This document shows, piece after piece, positions 1-6,201 of a DNA stretch of 9,547 nt (position 1 is its first letter; every line of letters starts with the position of its first letter). Under the pieces are notes generated by a model. The model did no database searches. It had not been told where the DNA came from and saw only the letters and a program-made list of their open reading frames with translations. This stretch comes from Angelakisella sp. (lineage in GTDB: Bacteria; Bacillota; Clostridia; Oscillospirales; Ruminococcaceae): assembly GCA_022795575.1 (NCBI GenBank), contig JAAWGY010000073.1, positions 1-9,547 on the forward strand, written 5' to 3'. Both the position numbers and the translations under genes were made by a program.

Positions 1-110
1 TCAACCTGGGGAGTTTCGCTCCTGCGGGAGCGACCAGGGCCTGCGCGGCCCTGGACCTGCGGCCCGGTAGCCCGGGCGGGCACAACCTGACGGTCAGGCT
101 AAGCCCCCTC
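1..110. repeat. Cluster of four GC-rich hairpins downstream of the DUF1846 gene
   Basis: This non-coding stretch is a chain of short inverted repeats. Positions 17-32 form a 6-bp stem with a TGCG loop. Positions 34-54 form an 8-bp stem (CCAGGGCC/GGCCCTGG) with a 5-nt loop. Positions 62-77 form GCCCGG/CCGGGC with a 4-nt loop. Positions 86-98 form CCTGA/TCAGG. It follows the stop codon of the minus-strand gene at 111, so it could end that transcript or protect its 3' end, but no hairpin is followed by a T-run on either strand. It may equally be an intergenic palindromic repeat whose other end lies outside the window. Confidence 0.5.
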
Positions 111-1616
111 TTACACATAAAACAAGCTCTCGCTCAAATGCTCCGGATCACAGGTGATATCAATCCCCAGCTTGGAGCAAATCTTCTCATCACTGCGGGT
201 AAGATAGGCCGTAGAATGTGCCTGACACCCATCCAATTCCCCCAGCCGCTCCAAAGCCGCCTGTGCCGCGGGATTGGTCACAGCAGAAATGGAAAGCGCC
301 ATCAAAATCTCCTCCGCCCCAAGATGACAATTCTTCATCTTTAGGGGACCACTCTTCAGGTTCAGAATAGGTTGGATGATTATGGGAGGCAGAAGCAGCA
401 TCTCATCCGGTACCTTGGCCAGGTGCTTGGCAGCGTTAAGAATCGCCGCCGCCGCCGCCGACATCAGCTTGCTGTTGCGCCCGGTGATGATGGTGCCGTC
501 ATCCAGCTGGATGGCCACCGCAGCCACCCCCTCCTTTTTGCCCAAACGGGCCTTGGCCTTCTCCAGGTACTCCCGTACCGGCGCAACCACCGCCCGGTCC
601 TCGGTGCGCAGGTTCATCGTCTCCATCAGCATCTGGAGACGGTGGAACGTCTCAATATCGACCGCACCCTGGCGGTAGCCCGCCGCCGCCTTCAGGTAGC
701 GCCGGATGATCTCCTGCCGGGAGGCCTCCTGTACCACCTCGTCGTCAACAATGGCAGCAGCAATCTGGTTCACCCCCATGTCGGTGGGGGAGCGGTAAAC
801 CGAGTCGTCCCCGGTGATCCGCTGGATGATGCGCCGTACCACCGGGAACATCTCCATGTCCCGGTTGTAGTTGACGGTGGTAACGCCGTAAGCCTCCAGG
901 TGAAAGGAATCGATGATGTTAAAGTCCTTGAGGTCGGCGGTGGCAGCCTCGTAGGCGACGTTAAGGGGATGCTTGAGGGGGACGTTCCAGACAGGGAAGG
1001 TCTCAAACTTGGCGTAGCCCGCCCGGTTGCCTAACCTGTGCTCGTGGTAGAGCTGCCCCAGGCAGGTGGCCAGCTTGCCGCTGCCGGGGCCGGGGGCAGT
1101 GACCACCACAATGGGCTTTTCGGTGCGGATGTAGGGGTTTGCCCCGTACCCTTGGTCGCTGACGATGGTGTCCACCTCCGAGGGATAGCCGGGGATGGGG
1201 GCGTGGGTGTAGGTGGTGATGCCGCGGCTTTCCAGCTTGTTGGCAAAAACCTGGGCGGCGCGCTGGCCCTCGTACCGGGTGATGACCACCGAGTTGACGG
1301 TGAGGCCCAGGGAGCGCAGGTCGTCGATAAGCTTGAGGACCTCCGCCTCGTAGGTGGTGCCAAAATCCCCCCGGCGCTTGTTGTGCTGGATGTCCCCGGC
1401 GTAGACACAGATGAGGATCTCCGCCTGGTCCCCCAGGGATTGCAGCAGCTCCAGTTTGGCGTTCTCCCGGTAGCCGGGCAGGCACCGCTTGGCGTGGAGG
1501 TCGTACATCAGCTTGCCGCCGAATTCCAGGTAAAGCTTGTCCCAGCCCTTCACCCGCTCCAGGATGTATTTGGACTGCCTCTCGATGTAAATTTGATGAT
1601 CAAACCCCTGCTTCAT
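111..1616 (-). CDS. DUF1846 / UPF0371 family protein
   Basis: The gene encodes 501 residues, close to the usual length of this conserved, functionally uncharacterised Firmicutes family (Pfam DUF1846). I recognise it from the N-terminus (GFDHQIYIERQ, LEFGGKLMYDLHAKRCLPGY), a glycine-rich loop APGPGSGKLAT at about residues 174-184, and the block KHPLNVAYEAATADL at about 215-229. The loop resembles a P-loop but lacks the usual S/T right after the Lys, so nucleotide binding is only a possibility. The ATG at 1616 was chosen over the 30-codon longer frame because the family begins MK.GFD and purine-rich GGGGA/GGTGG stretches lie upstream. No signal peptide or membrane segment is seen, so it is probably cytosolic. 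It is transcribed away from the cobalamin transporter operon; nothing shows a functional link. Confidence 0.93.
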   Translation of the reverse strand: MKQGFDHQIYIERQSKYILERVKGWDKLYLEFGGKLMYDLHAKRCLPGYRENAKLELLQSLGDQAEILICVYAGDIQHNKRRGDFGTTYEAEVLKLIDDLRSLGLTVNSVVITRYEGQRAAQVFANKLESRGITTYTHAPIPGYPSEVDTIVSDQGYGANPYIRTEKPIVVVTAPGPGSGKLATCLGQLYHEHRLGNRAGYAKFETFPVWNVPLKHPLNVAYEAATADLKDFNIIDSFHLEAYGVTTVNYNRDMEMFPVVRRIIQRITGDDSVYRSPTDMGVNQIAAAIVDDEVVQEASRQEIIRRYLKAAAGYRQGAVDIETFHRLQMLMETMNLRTEDRAVVAPVREYLEKAKARLGKKEGVAAVAIQLDDGTIITGRNSKLMSAAAAAILNAAKHLAKVPDEMLLLPPIIIQPILNLKSGPLKMKNCHLGAEEILMALSISAVTNPAAQAALERLGELDGCQAHSTAYLTRSDEKICSKLGIDITCDPEHLSESLFYV

Positions 1617-1694
1617 TGTAAGATACCACCATTCCCCTTTGACTCTGGATATCCGCTTTTGGGCGGATGCCCCCGCTAAACATTTCAATGTGGT

Positions 1695-1723
1695 ATTATA
1701 GCACATTTGCAGGGCGTTTGGAA
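1695..1723 (-). promoter_or_regulatory. Predicted promoter of the DUF1846 gene
   Basis: Read on the minus strand, a perfect TATAAT -10 hexamer lies at 1700-1695, with a weak -35 (TTCCAA) 17 bases upstream at 1723-1718. It would give a leader of about 70 nt before the ATG at 1616. The leader can form a 6-bp hairpin (plus-strand 1651-1668, ATCCGC/GCGGAT). The -10 is convincing and the -35 is poor. Confidence 0.55.
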
Positions 1724-1747
1724 GCCTTTTTTCCGGAATCCGGGGCC

Positions 1748-1776
1748 TTGCAATTTGCCGGGGAATCTGCTACACT
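1748..1776 (+). promoter_or_regulatory. Predicted promoter of the riboswitch-btuFCD transcript
   Basis: TTGCAA (1748-1753) and TACACT (1771-1776) are separated by exactly 17 bases and match four of six consensus bases each. The predicted start near 1783 lies about 12 nt before the first base of the riboswitch P1 stem, which is where a promoter for this leader should be. It is divergent from the DUF1846 promoter. Confidence 0.55.
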
Positions 1777-1794
1777 TGGTTCCAAAGAATACCC

Positions 1795-2157
1795 GCACAA
1801 AGGAGCATCCGGGCCTGGGGCGGTGGCTGCCTCCCGCCCGGTAGGAAAGACAGGTGCAAAGCCTGCGCGGTCCCGCCGCTGTATGCGCCGGGGGCGGTAA
1901 GAGCCTATTCAGGATCTCCTGGTGCGCCGAATTGTCAGGGATTTTTCCAACGGCCCAAAAGCCGCCTACGACGGTTGGCCGTTGGATGCGCCTGCGGGCG
2001 CAGTAACGCAGCGGGACGAAAAAATCCCCGTCAAGGCGGCGTGCAGGGAGATCTTGAATAGGCTCTAAGCCCCAAGGCTCCCTCCAATACGCCATTGGCG
2101 CGCCTGCGCCGAGAAGGCGGAGGGGGCTGGCGCGAGCCAGAAAGCCTGCCTTTGTGT
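1795..2157 (+). ncRNA. Cobalamin riboswitch aptamer, interrupted by a palindromic insertion
   Basis: The conserved core is clear: AGGAAAGACAGGTGCAAAGCC at about 1843-1863, followed by CCCGCCGCTGTA, and a B12-box-like AGCCAGAAAGCCTGCC at 2135-2150. The ends pair as P1: GCACAAAGG (1795-1803) with CCTTTGTGT (2149-2157). Inside, GCGCC (1885-1889) can pair with GGCGC (2129-2133), and CTCCCTCC (2078-2085) with GGAGGGGG (2119-2126), enclosing GCCATTGGC and GAGAAGGC, which are variants of the family's GCCACUG and GGGAAG signatures. A 165-bp repeat (1901-2065) interrupts a peripheral hairpin. Removing it and one TAA leaves 195 nt, normal for the family. Bound adenosylcobalamin or another corrinoid should switch off the downstream transporter. 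Ligand class and present function are inferred. Confidence 0.85.
1901..2065. mobile_element. MITE-like palindromic element inserted in the cobalamin riboswitch
   Basis: The element is a near-complete imperfect palindrome. The left end begins GAGCCTATTCAGGATCTCC and the right end, reverse-complemented, begins GAGCCTATTCAAGATCTCCC. Similarity between the arms continues for about 45 nt to a shared GGGATTTTT stretch. The centre holds a perfect 9-bp stem, CCAACGGCC/GGCCGTTGG. TAA flanks both ends (1898-1900 and 2066-2068), consistent with a 3-bp target duplication. There is no transposase frame, so any movement would need an enzyme in trans. A solo arm at 6086-6100 shows the family is present elsewhere in the window. 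Confidence 0.75.
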
Positions 2158-2312
2158 GTTTTCCCCGAGCCTCTGCGTGGAAACAGACGGACCCGGGGGC
2201 CGCCCCCCTTGGGCGGTAACAGTAAGACTGCTCCCTTGCCCCGGCGCCGGGGGCCGGAGCAGTCCCCTTTGCTGTTGCCTCCGCCAGGGCTGGCGGCTGG
2301 TGGGCCGAATCC
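2158..2312 (+). promoter_or_regulatory. Structured expression platform of the riboswitch
   Basis: This leader between aptamer and terminator has no plausible gene. It holds a long hairpin, AACAG (2218-2222) with CTGTT (2272-2276) outside and ACTGCTCC (2227-2234) with GGAGCAGT (2256-2263) inside. Within its loop is a perfect 14-bp palindrome, CCCCGGCGCCGGGG (2239-2252). It is the natural place for an antiterminator or for the loop that contacts the aptamer, but which strands compete with the terminator cannot be settled by eye. Confidence 0.45.
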
Positions 2313-2372
2313 GGGGCCCGCCGTTTTCCGGTTGCCTGTAGGGCAAGGGGAAACGGCGGGCCCCGCCTTTTT
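2313..2372 (+). terminator. Intrinsic terminator controlled by the cobalamin riboswitch
   Basis: A perfect 14-bp stem, GGGGCCCGCCGTTT (2313-2326) with AAACGGCGGGCCCC (2351-2364), is followed three bases later by TTTTT (2368-2372). It lies between the aptamer and the btuF start at 2433, so it would block the operon unless an alternative fold prevents it. The stem and T-run are directly visible; control by the riboswitch is inferred from position. Confidence 0.85.
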
Positions 2373-2432
2373 GTCCCTCCGGAGGGGGAACGGGCCTTCT
2401 TTTGCATACCATATTATTTACGGAAAAGAGGT

Positions 2433-3569
2433 ATGACAACAGTGAAACAGAAGCAGATTTTTTCCCTCCTGATGGCCATGATGATGGTCCTTTCCCTCTG
2501 CGCCTGCGGCCAGGGAAACGCCCCGGCAGCGCCCCCGGCTTCCCCGCCTGCGGAAAGCGGCGGCTCCCCAGCGCCCAAGCCGGAGGGCCCTGCTACCATT
2601 ACCCTCACCGACAATGTGGGGAGGCAGGTGGAGCTGCCCTGCCCTGTGGAACGCTGTGCTGTGGCCCTGCGGTACACCAACGAGCTCATCCGGGCCTGCG
2701 GGGCCATTGACAAGGTGATCGCTGTGGACCTGAACACCGCCCAGGACCGGGATTACTGGGGGATGTTCGATCCCGGACAGGTTATCGGCAAAAGCCAACG
2801 GGAGCTGGACTACGAAAGGATCATCCAGCTGGCGCCCCAGGTGCTGATTCTGCCCTCCAACGGCTCCTATGAGGAGGCCGCCGAAAAGCTTGCGCCCTTT
2901 GGCATTCAGGTCTTTGTCCTGTCGGGCTATGACACCGCCGGCTTTGCCAGCCAGTGCGAGGTCATTGGAAAAATGTTTGGGGTGGAGGAACAGGCGGAAA
3001 AATTCTGCTCCTACTTCACCGAAAAATTGGACTACATCCACCGGCAGCTGGAGGGGGTGGAGCCCCGGACCTATTACTACGAGGGAAACACCGATTACAC
3101 CACCGCCCTGCCCGGGGACTACTTCTATGATATGTTCCGCCTGGCGCATGGACAAAGCATCTTTGCGGACGCCGCCGGGGTAAGCGCCGGCCAGGTGGAC
3201 CCGGAGGAGGTCATCCGCCGTGCTCCCGATGTCATCATCAAGATCATTACCCCGGATAAGGCCCGGACCGGTACCGGCCTCTATGAGCCGCCGGAGAAGG
3301 CCCAATTTGCCCGGAGCTGTCAGGATATCCAGGCCCGGCCCGGCTGGCAGGACATTCCGGCGGTGAAGAACGGCGACATCTACCTGATGACCCAGTTCAG
3401 CCACGGCGGGGCCTGTAAGTTAGTGGGCACCATGTACGCCGCCAAATGGCTCTACCCGGACCTTCTCCCCGACCTGGACCCCGACGAGGTCTTTCGGGCC
3501 TGGCTGGAGGACTTCCAGGGCTTCCGGAACATCGAGGGGCATTTTTACGCTGCCGGGGAGCTGAAATGA
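2433..3569 (+). CDS. btuF: Corrinoid (cobalamin) ABC transporter substrate-binding lipoprotein
   Basis: This 378-residue extracytoplasmic binding protein should capture cobalamin and deliver it to the permease encoded next. A short charged N-terminus and hydrophobic segment (about residues 9-24) end in the lipobox LCAC, giving a lipidated Cys25. An Ala/Pro/Gly-rich tether follows (about 26-53), then a Peripla_BP_2/TroA-like domain beginning ITLTDNVGRQVELP. The start is uncertain: AGAGG sits only one base before the ATG, but about ten bases before an in-frame GTG at 2442, which would give MKQKQIF and an equally good signal peptide. The fold alone does not separate cobalamin from siderophore or haem binders; the cobalamin riboswitch upstream decides the call. 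The stop codon overlaps the permease start in ATGA. Confidence 0.85.
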   Translation: MTTVKQKQIFSLLMAMMMVLSLCACGQGNAPAAPPASPPAESGGSPAPKPEGPATITLTDNVGRQVELPCPVERCAVALRYTNELIRACGAIDKVIAVDLNTAQDRDYWGMFDPGQVIGKSQRELDYERIIQLAPQVLILPSNGSYEEAAEKLAPFGIQVFVLSGYDTAGFASQCEVIGKMFGVEEQAEKFCSYFTEKLDYIHRQLEGVEPRTYYYEGNTDYTTALPGDYFYDMFRLAHGQSIFADAAGVSAGQVDPEEVIRRAPDVIIKIITPDKARTGTGLYEPPEKAQFARSCQDIQARPGWQDIPAVKNGDIYLMTQFSHGGACKLVGTMYAAKWLYPDLLPDLDPDEVFRAWLEDFQGFRNIEGHFYAAGELK

Positions 3570-4633
3570 GGCGGCAGAAGACTGTCCCGGTAGCGCTGCT
3601 GGCCCGGTACCGGGCGGGCCGGGCCAGGGGCGCCGCCCTCATCGCCGGGGGCGGGCTGCTGACAGTGGCGCTGATGGCAGTCTCCGCCTCCCTGGGGGCC
3701 ACCGGCACCACCCCCGGGGAGGTGGCCGGCGCGGTGTGGGGAGCGCTCCGGGGGGTGGAGCTCACCACCCCACAGCTGGTGGTGCTCCACCTGCGGCTCC
3801 CCCGGGGGGTGATGGCGGTGGCGGCGGGATGGGGGCTGTCGGTATCCGGGGCGGCGATGCAGGGCATTACCCGCAACCCCCTGGTGAGCCCCTTCACCAT
3901 CGGTATCTCCAATGCCGCCGCCTTCGGCGCCTCCCTCTCCATCGTCTTTGGGCTGGGGCTGCTGCCCGGGACCCGGGCAGGGGTGGTGCTTACCGCCTTT
4001 GCCCTGGCCCTGGCCTGCGCTGCGGGGGTTTATCTTGCGGCCGGCCGCGGCGGGATGGAGGCGGAGGCCCTGGTCCTCACCGGTATCGCGGTGAATTACC
4101 TTTTCAGCGCCGCCACCTCGGTGATTCAATATTTTGCCGATGAGCACAGGCTGGCGGCGGCGGTAGCCTGGGCCTTTGGCTCCTTCAACGGGGCCCGGTG
4201 GGAGGAAGCGGGAATGGCCGCGGCCATCACCGCTGTCTGTGCCATTGGCCTCTATGCCCTTGCCCCCGCCCTCAACCTGCTGGCAAGCGGTGAGGACGAG
4301 ACTGCCCGCTCCCTGGGGGCGGACCCGGCCCGGGTGCGGGTGCTGGCGGGGCTGCTGGCGGTAATGGCCACGGCAGGGATCATCAGCTTTACCGGGGTCA
4401 TCGGCTTTGTGGGGCTGGCGGGGCCCCATATCGCCCGGCTGCTGGTGGGGGGCGACCACCGGCTGCTCCTCCCCCTGGCCGGGGTGGCGGGAGCGCTGCT
4501 GACCCTTACCGCCGATACCCTTGGGCGGCTTATCCTGGCCCCGGTGCTGGTCCCGGTGGGGATTGTGGTCTCCTTTTTGGGGGTGCCGGTCTTTCTGCAC
4601 CTGCTTCTTGGCGGGCGGAAGGGGGGCGGTTAG
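3566..4633 (+). CDS. btuC: Cobalamin ABC transporter permease, FecCD/BtuC family
   Basis: This 355-residue polytopic membrane protein forms, as a homodimer, the translocation channel. The sequence is hydrophobic throughout, consistent with the family's roughly ten helices. Family signatures are clear: GAAMQGITRNPLVSPFTIG at about residues 95-113, GADPARVR before the coupling region, and TGVIGFVGLAGPHIARLLVGG at about 276-296, followed by DHRLLLPLAGVAGALL and a C-terminal PVGIVVSFLGVPVFLHLLL. The ATG at 3566 overlaps the upstream TGA (ATGA) and is preceded by GGGGAG, so translational coupling is likely; the frame is open 40 codons further upstream, but only inside btuF. The C-terminus ends in a Gly/Arg/Lys tail. 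Substrate assignment rests on the riboswitch, since FecCD permeases also carry iron chelates. Confidence 0.88.
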   Translation: MRRQKTVPVALLARYRAGRARGAALIAGGGLLTVALMAVSASLGATGTTPGEVAGAVWGALRGVELTTPQLVVLHLRLPRGVMAVAAGWGLSVSGAAMQGITRNPLVSPFTIGISNAAAFGASLSIVFGLGLLPGTRAGVVLTAFALALACAAGVYLAAGRGGMEAEALVLTGIAVNYLFSAATSVIQYFADEHRLAAAVAWAFGSFNGARWEEAGMAAAITAVCAIGLYALAPALNLLASGEDETARSLGADPARVRVLAGLLAVMATAGIISFTGVIGFVGLAGPHIARLLVGGDHRLLLPLAGVAGALLTLTADTLGRLILAPVLVPVGIVVSFLGVPVFLHLLLGGRKGGG

Positions 4634-4634
4634 G

Positions 4635-5390
4635 GTGGCCCTAATTGTGGAGCGCCTTTCCTTCGGCTATGGGAAGCGGCTGATCTTAGAGGATATCTCC
4701 TTCCGGCTGGAGGCGGGGGAGCTGCTGGGGCTGCTGGGCCCCAACGGTAGCGGCAAGACGTCGCTGCTGGCCGCCATCGGCGGGCTGCGGCCGGTCCGGG
4801 GCGGGCGGGCCCTGCTGGACGGAGCGGATCTGGGAGAGCTTCCGCCCCGGGAACGGGGGAAGAGGATCGCTTATCTGCCCCAGGATACCCACGGGGCCTT
4901 TTCCATAACGGTAATGGACCTGGTGCTGCTGGGGCGGACCCCCCACACAGGCTTTTGGCCGGGGCGGGGGGACCGGGAGGAGGCGGCGCGGGTGCTGGAG
5001 CTGCTGGGACTGGAGGAGCTGGCCTTCCGGGATATCCGGAGCCTAAGCGGGGGAGAGCGGCAGCGGGCGCTGCTGGGGCGGGCCTTGGCCCAGCAGCCCC
5101 GGCTGCTGCTGCTGGACGAGGGGACCAGCGCCATGGACCTAAGAAACCAGCTGCGGACCATGGCGCTGCTGCGGCGGCTCTGCCGGGAGGAGGGGCTGAT
5201 GGTAGCGGCGGCCATCCACGATCTGAATCTGGCCCTCCGGTTCTGCGACCGTCTGCTGCTGCTGCAAAAGGGGAGGGCTTGCGCCTTTGGCGGCCCGGAG
5301 GTGCTGACGTCCAAGGCGGCTGCCCAGGTGTACGGGGTGGCGGTGGATGTGGTGGAGCTTAACGGGCGGCGGGTGGTGCTGCCCCGGTAA
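4635..5390 (+). CDS. btuD: Cobalamin ABC transporter ATP-binding protein
   Basis: This 251-residue cytoplasmic ATPase powers the BtuC-type channel. All nucleotide-binding motifs are present: Walker A GPNGSGKT (about residues 35-42), Q-loop YLPQ (Gln83), signature LSGGERQ (137-143), Walker B LLLLDE (catalytic Glu162) and the H-loop AIHD (His195). After Walker B the usual DEPTSALD reads DEGTSAMD, with Gly for Pro; this is outside the catalytic residues. The GTG at 4635 was chosen because it starts the domain (MALIVERLSFGYG), follows an AGGGGGG ribosome-binding site at good spacing, and lies one base after the permease stop. Longer frames would run into btuC. No clear terminator follows. Confidence 0.9.
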   Translation: MALIVERLSFGYGKRLILEDISFRLEAGELLGLLGPNGSGKTSLLAAIGGLRPVRGGRALLDGADLGELPPRERGKRIAYLPQDTHGAFSITVMDLVLLGRTPHTGFWPGRGDREEAARVLELLGLEELAFRDIRSLSGGERQRALLGRALAQQPRLLLLDEGTSAMDLRNQLRTMALLRRLCREEGLMVAAAIHDLNLALRFCDRLLLLQKGRACAFGGPEVLTSKAAAQVYGVAVDVVELNGRRVVLPR

Positions 5391-5433
5391 CGCGGGAGCC
5401 GCCCGCTGTTTGGATTTGGCTTGCCGGCGGCAC

Positions 5434-5462
5434 TTGACAATTTGCCCCTGGGAAATTATACT
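5434..5462 (+). promoter_or_regulatory. Strong SigA-type promoter of the bactofilin gene
   Basis: A perfect -35 TTGACA (5434-5439), a 17-base spacer and TATACT (5457-5462, five of six) give a near-consensus housekeeping promoter. Transcription should start near 5469, about 38 nt before the ATG. It separates the bactofilin gene from the cobalamin operon. Confidence 0.85.
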
Positions 5463-5463
5463 T

Positions 5464-5477
5464 ATACCTATAGGTAT
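5464..5477. promoter_or_regulatory. Perfect 14-bp palindrome at the predicted start site, possible operator
   Basis: ATACCTATAGGTAT is a perfect palindrome beginning two bases after the -10 hexamer and centred on the predicted start site. This is a typical place for a dimeric repressor site. It is too short and AT-rich to be a terminator. No regulator gene lies nearby, so its role is unproven. Confidence 0.4.
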
Positions 5478-5506
5478 TGGGATGTTTTCTGAAAGGAGTA
5501 TAGATC

Positions 5507-6085
5507 ATGTTTAAGAAAAAACTGGGCGGTATCATCCAGGTAGACGGAGAGGAAGACACCCTGGACACCGCCGCCGTGGAAGAGCCTGTTGCCGCCGAGG
5601 CCGCCAACGCCCCTGTCAGCGAGGACGTGTGGGACAGCGACGAGGAAAAAGCCGCCAAGCGGGAGCTTCAGGAGCAGTCCAGCGTCATCGGCAAGGCTGC
5701 GGTCATCACCGGCGACCTGGGGGCCAAGGGCCCTGTCACCATCACCGGCGTGGTCCACGGCAACGTCAGCTGCGAGGATAAGATCTGCATCCGGGGCGAG
5801 GTGGTGGGCAACATCACCGCCAAAAGCGTCCTGGTAATGGATGGCGGGCGGGTTCAGGGCAACATTGCCTCCACCACCGACCTGGTGCTCCAGACAGGCG
5901 CCGCCATCGAAGGGGACCTGGTCGCCGCCAAGATGAACCTGGAGGGGAGCCTCACCGGCAACATCAACTGCTCCGGGGACCTCTGCCTGGGGGCCAAAAG
6001 CGTTGTCACCGGCGATATCTCCACCAAGGATATCTGCACCACCCTGGGGGCCCACATCAACGGCCGGGTGGAGATGAAGGGCTAA
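5507..6085 (+). CDS. Bactofilin (polymer-forming cytoskeletal protein, DUF583)
   Basis: The 192-residue protein has an acidic, low-complexity N-terminal tail (about residues 12-55) and a bactofilin beta-helix domain (about 58-190). The domain is a run of short turns with the repeated pattern of hydrophobic residues and glycines, for example ITGVVHGNVSC, IRGEVVGNITA, MDGGRVQGNIA and LEGSLTGNINC. Bactofilins polymerise without nucleotide into filaments that scaffold cell-wall or shape machinery; the exact role here is unknown. The short N-terminus MFKKKLGGII may form a membrane-binding patch. The start is supported by AAAGGAG (5492-5498) eight bases upstream and the strong promoter. No peptidase or wall gene is adjacent. 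The TAA stop directly abuts a solo arm of the repeat family seen inside the riboswitch. Confidence 0.9.
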   Translation: MFKKKLGGIIQVDGEEDTLDTAAVEEPVAAEAANAPVSEDVWDSDEEKAAKRELQEQSSVIGKAAVITGDLGAKGPVTITGVVHGNVSCEDKICIRGEVVGNITAKSVLVMDGGRVQGNIASTTDLVLQTGAAIEGDLVAAKMNLEGSLTGNINCSGDLCLGAKSVVTGDISTKDICTTLGAHINGRVEMKG

Positions 6086-6100
6086 GAGCCTATTCAAGAT
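6086..6100. repeat. Solo arm of the GAGCCTATTC repeat family
   Basis: GAGCCTATTCAAGAT is identical over 15 bases to the right arm (reverse-complemented) of the element at 1901-2065, and like both ends of that copy it is preceded by TAA. Here the TAA is the bactofilin stop codon. No partner arm is visible downstream, so this is either a decayed copy or a chance-retained end. Confidence 0.6.
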
Positions 6101-6120
6101 TGTACAGCAAAGCAGCCACC

Positions 6121-6182
6121 GGCAGGCGCCGGCACGGGACAGGGGACGTCCTCCTTTCCCTCTGCCGGCCCTGCCCTTTTTT
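6121..6182 (+). terminator. Intrinsic terminator between bactofilin and tex
   Basis: GGCAGGCGCCGGCA (6121-6134) pairs with TGCCGGCCCTGCC (6163-6175) with one bulged base. The 28-nt loop can pair further, and TTTTTT follows at 6177-6182. It ends the bactofilin transcript. Because it sits only 20 bases before the tex start codon, tex must depend on readthrough or on a promoter inside this stretch, which I cannot identify. Confidence 0.7.
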
Positions 6183-6201
6183 GAGGAGGAAGAAGAGAAG
6201 G

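Noticed and set aside
1685..2439. Open frames on both strands across the riboswitch leader
   Set aside because: They cross the aptamer, the palindromic insert and the terminator, and encode low-complexity Pro/Arg/Gly-rich sequence. The RNA features explain the region better.
2418..3404. A 328-codon open frame antisense to btuF
   Set aside because: It has no recognisable motif and no ribosome-binding site, and its composition is that of a shadow. The plus-strand lipoprotein is well supported.
6099..6108. ATTGTACAGC after the solo repeat arm as an inverted remnant of the GCTGTACCAAT repeat
   Set aside because: The match is short and needs a one-base gap, so chance is a sufficient explanation.
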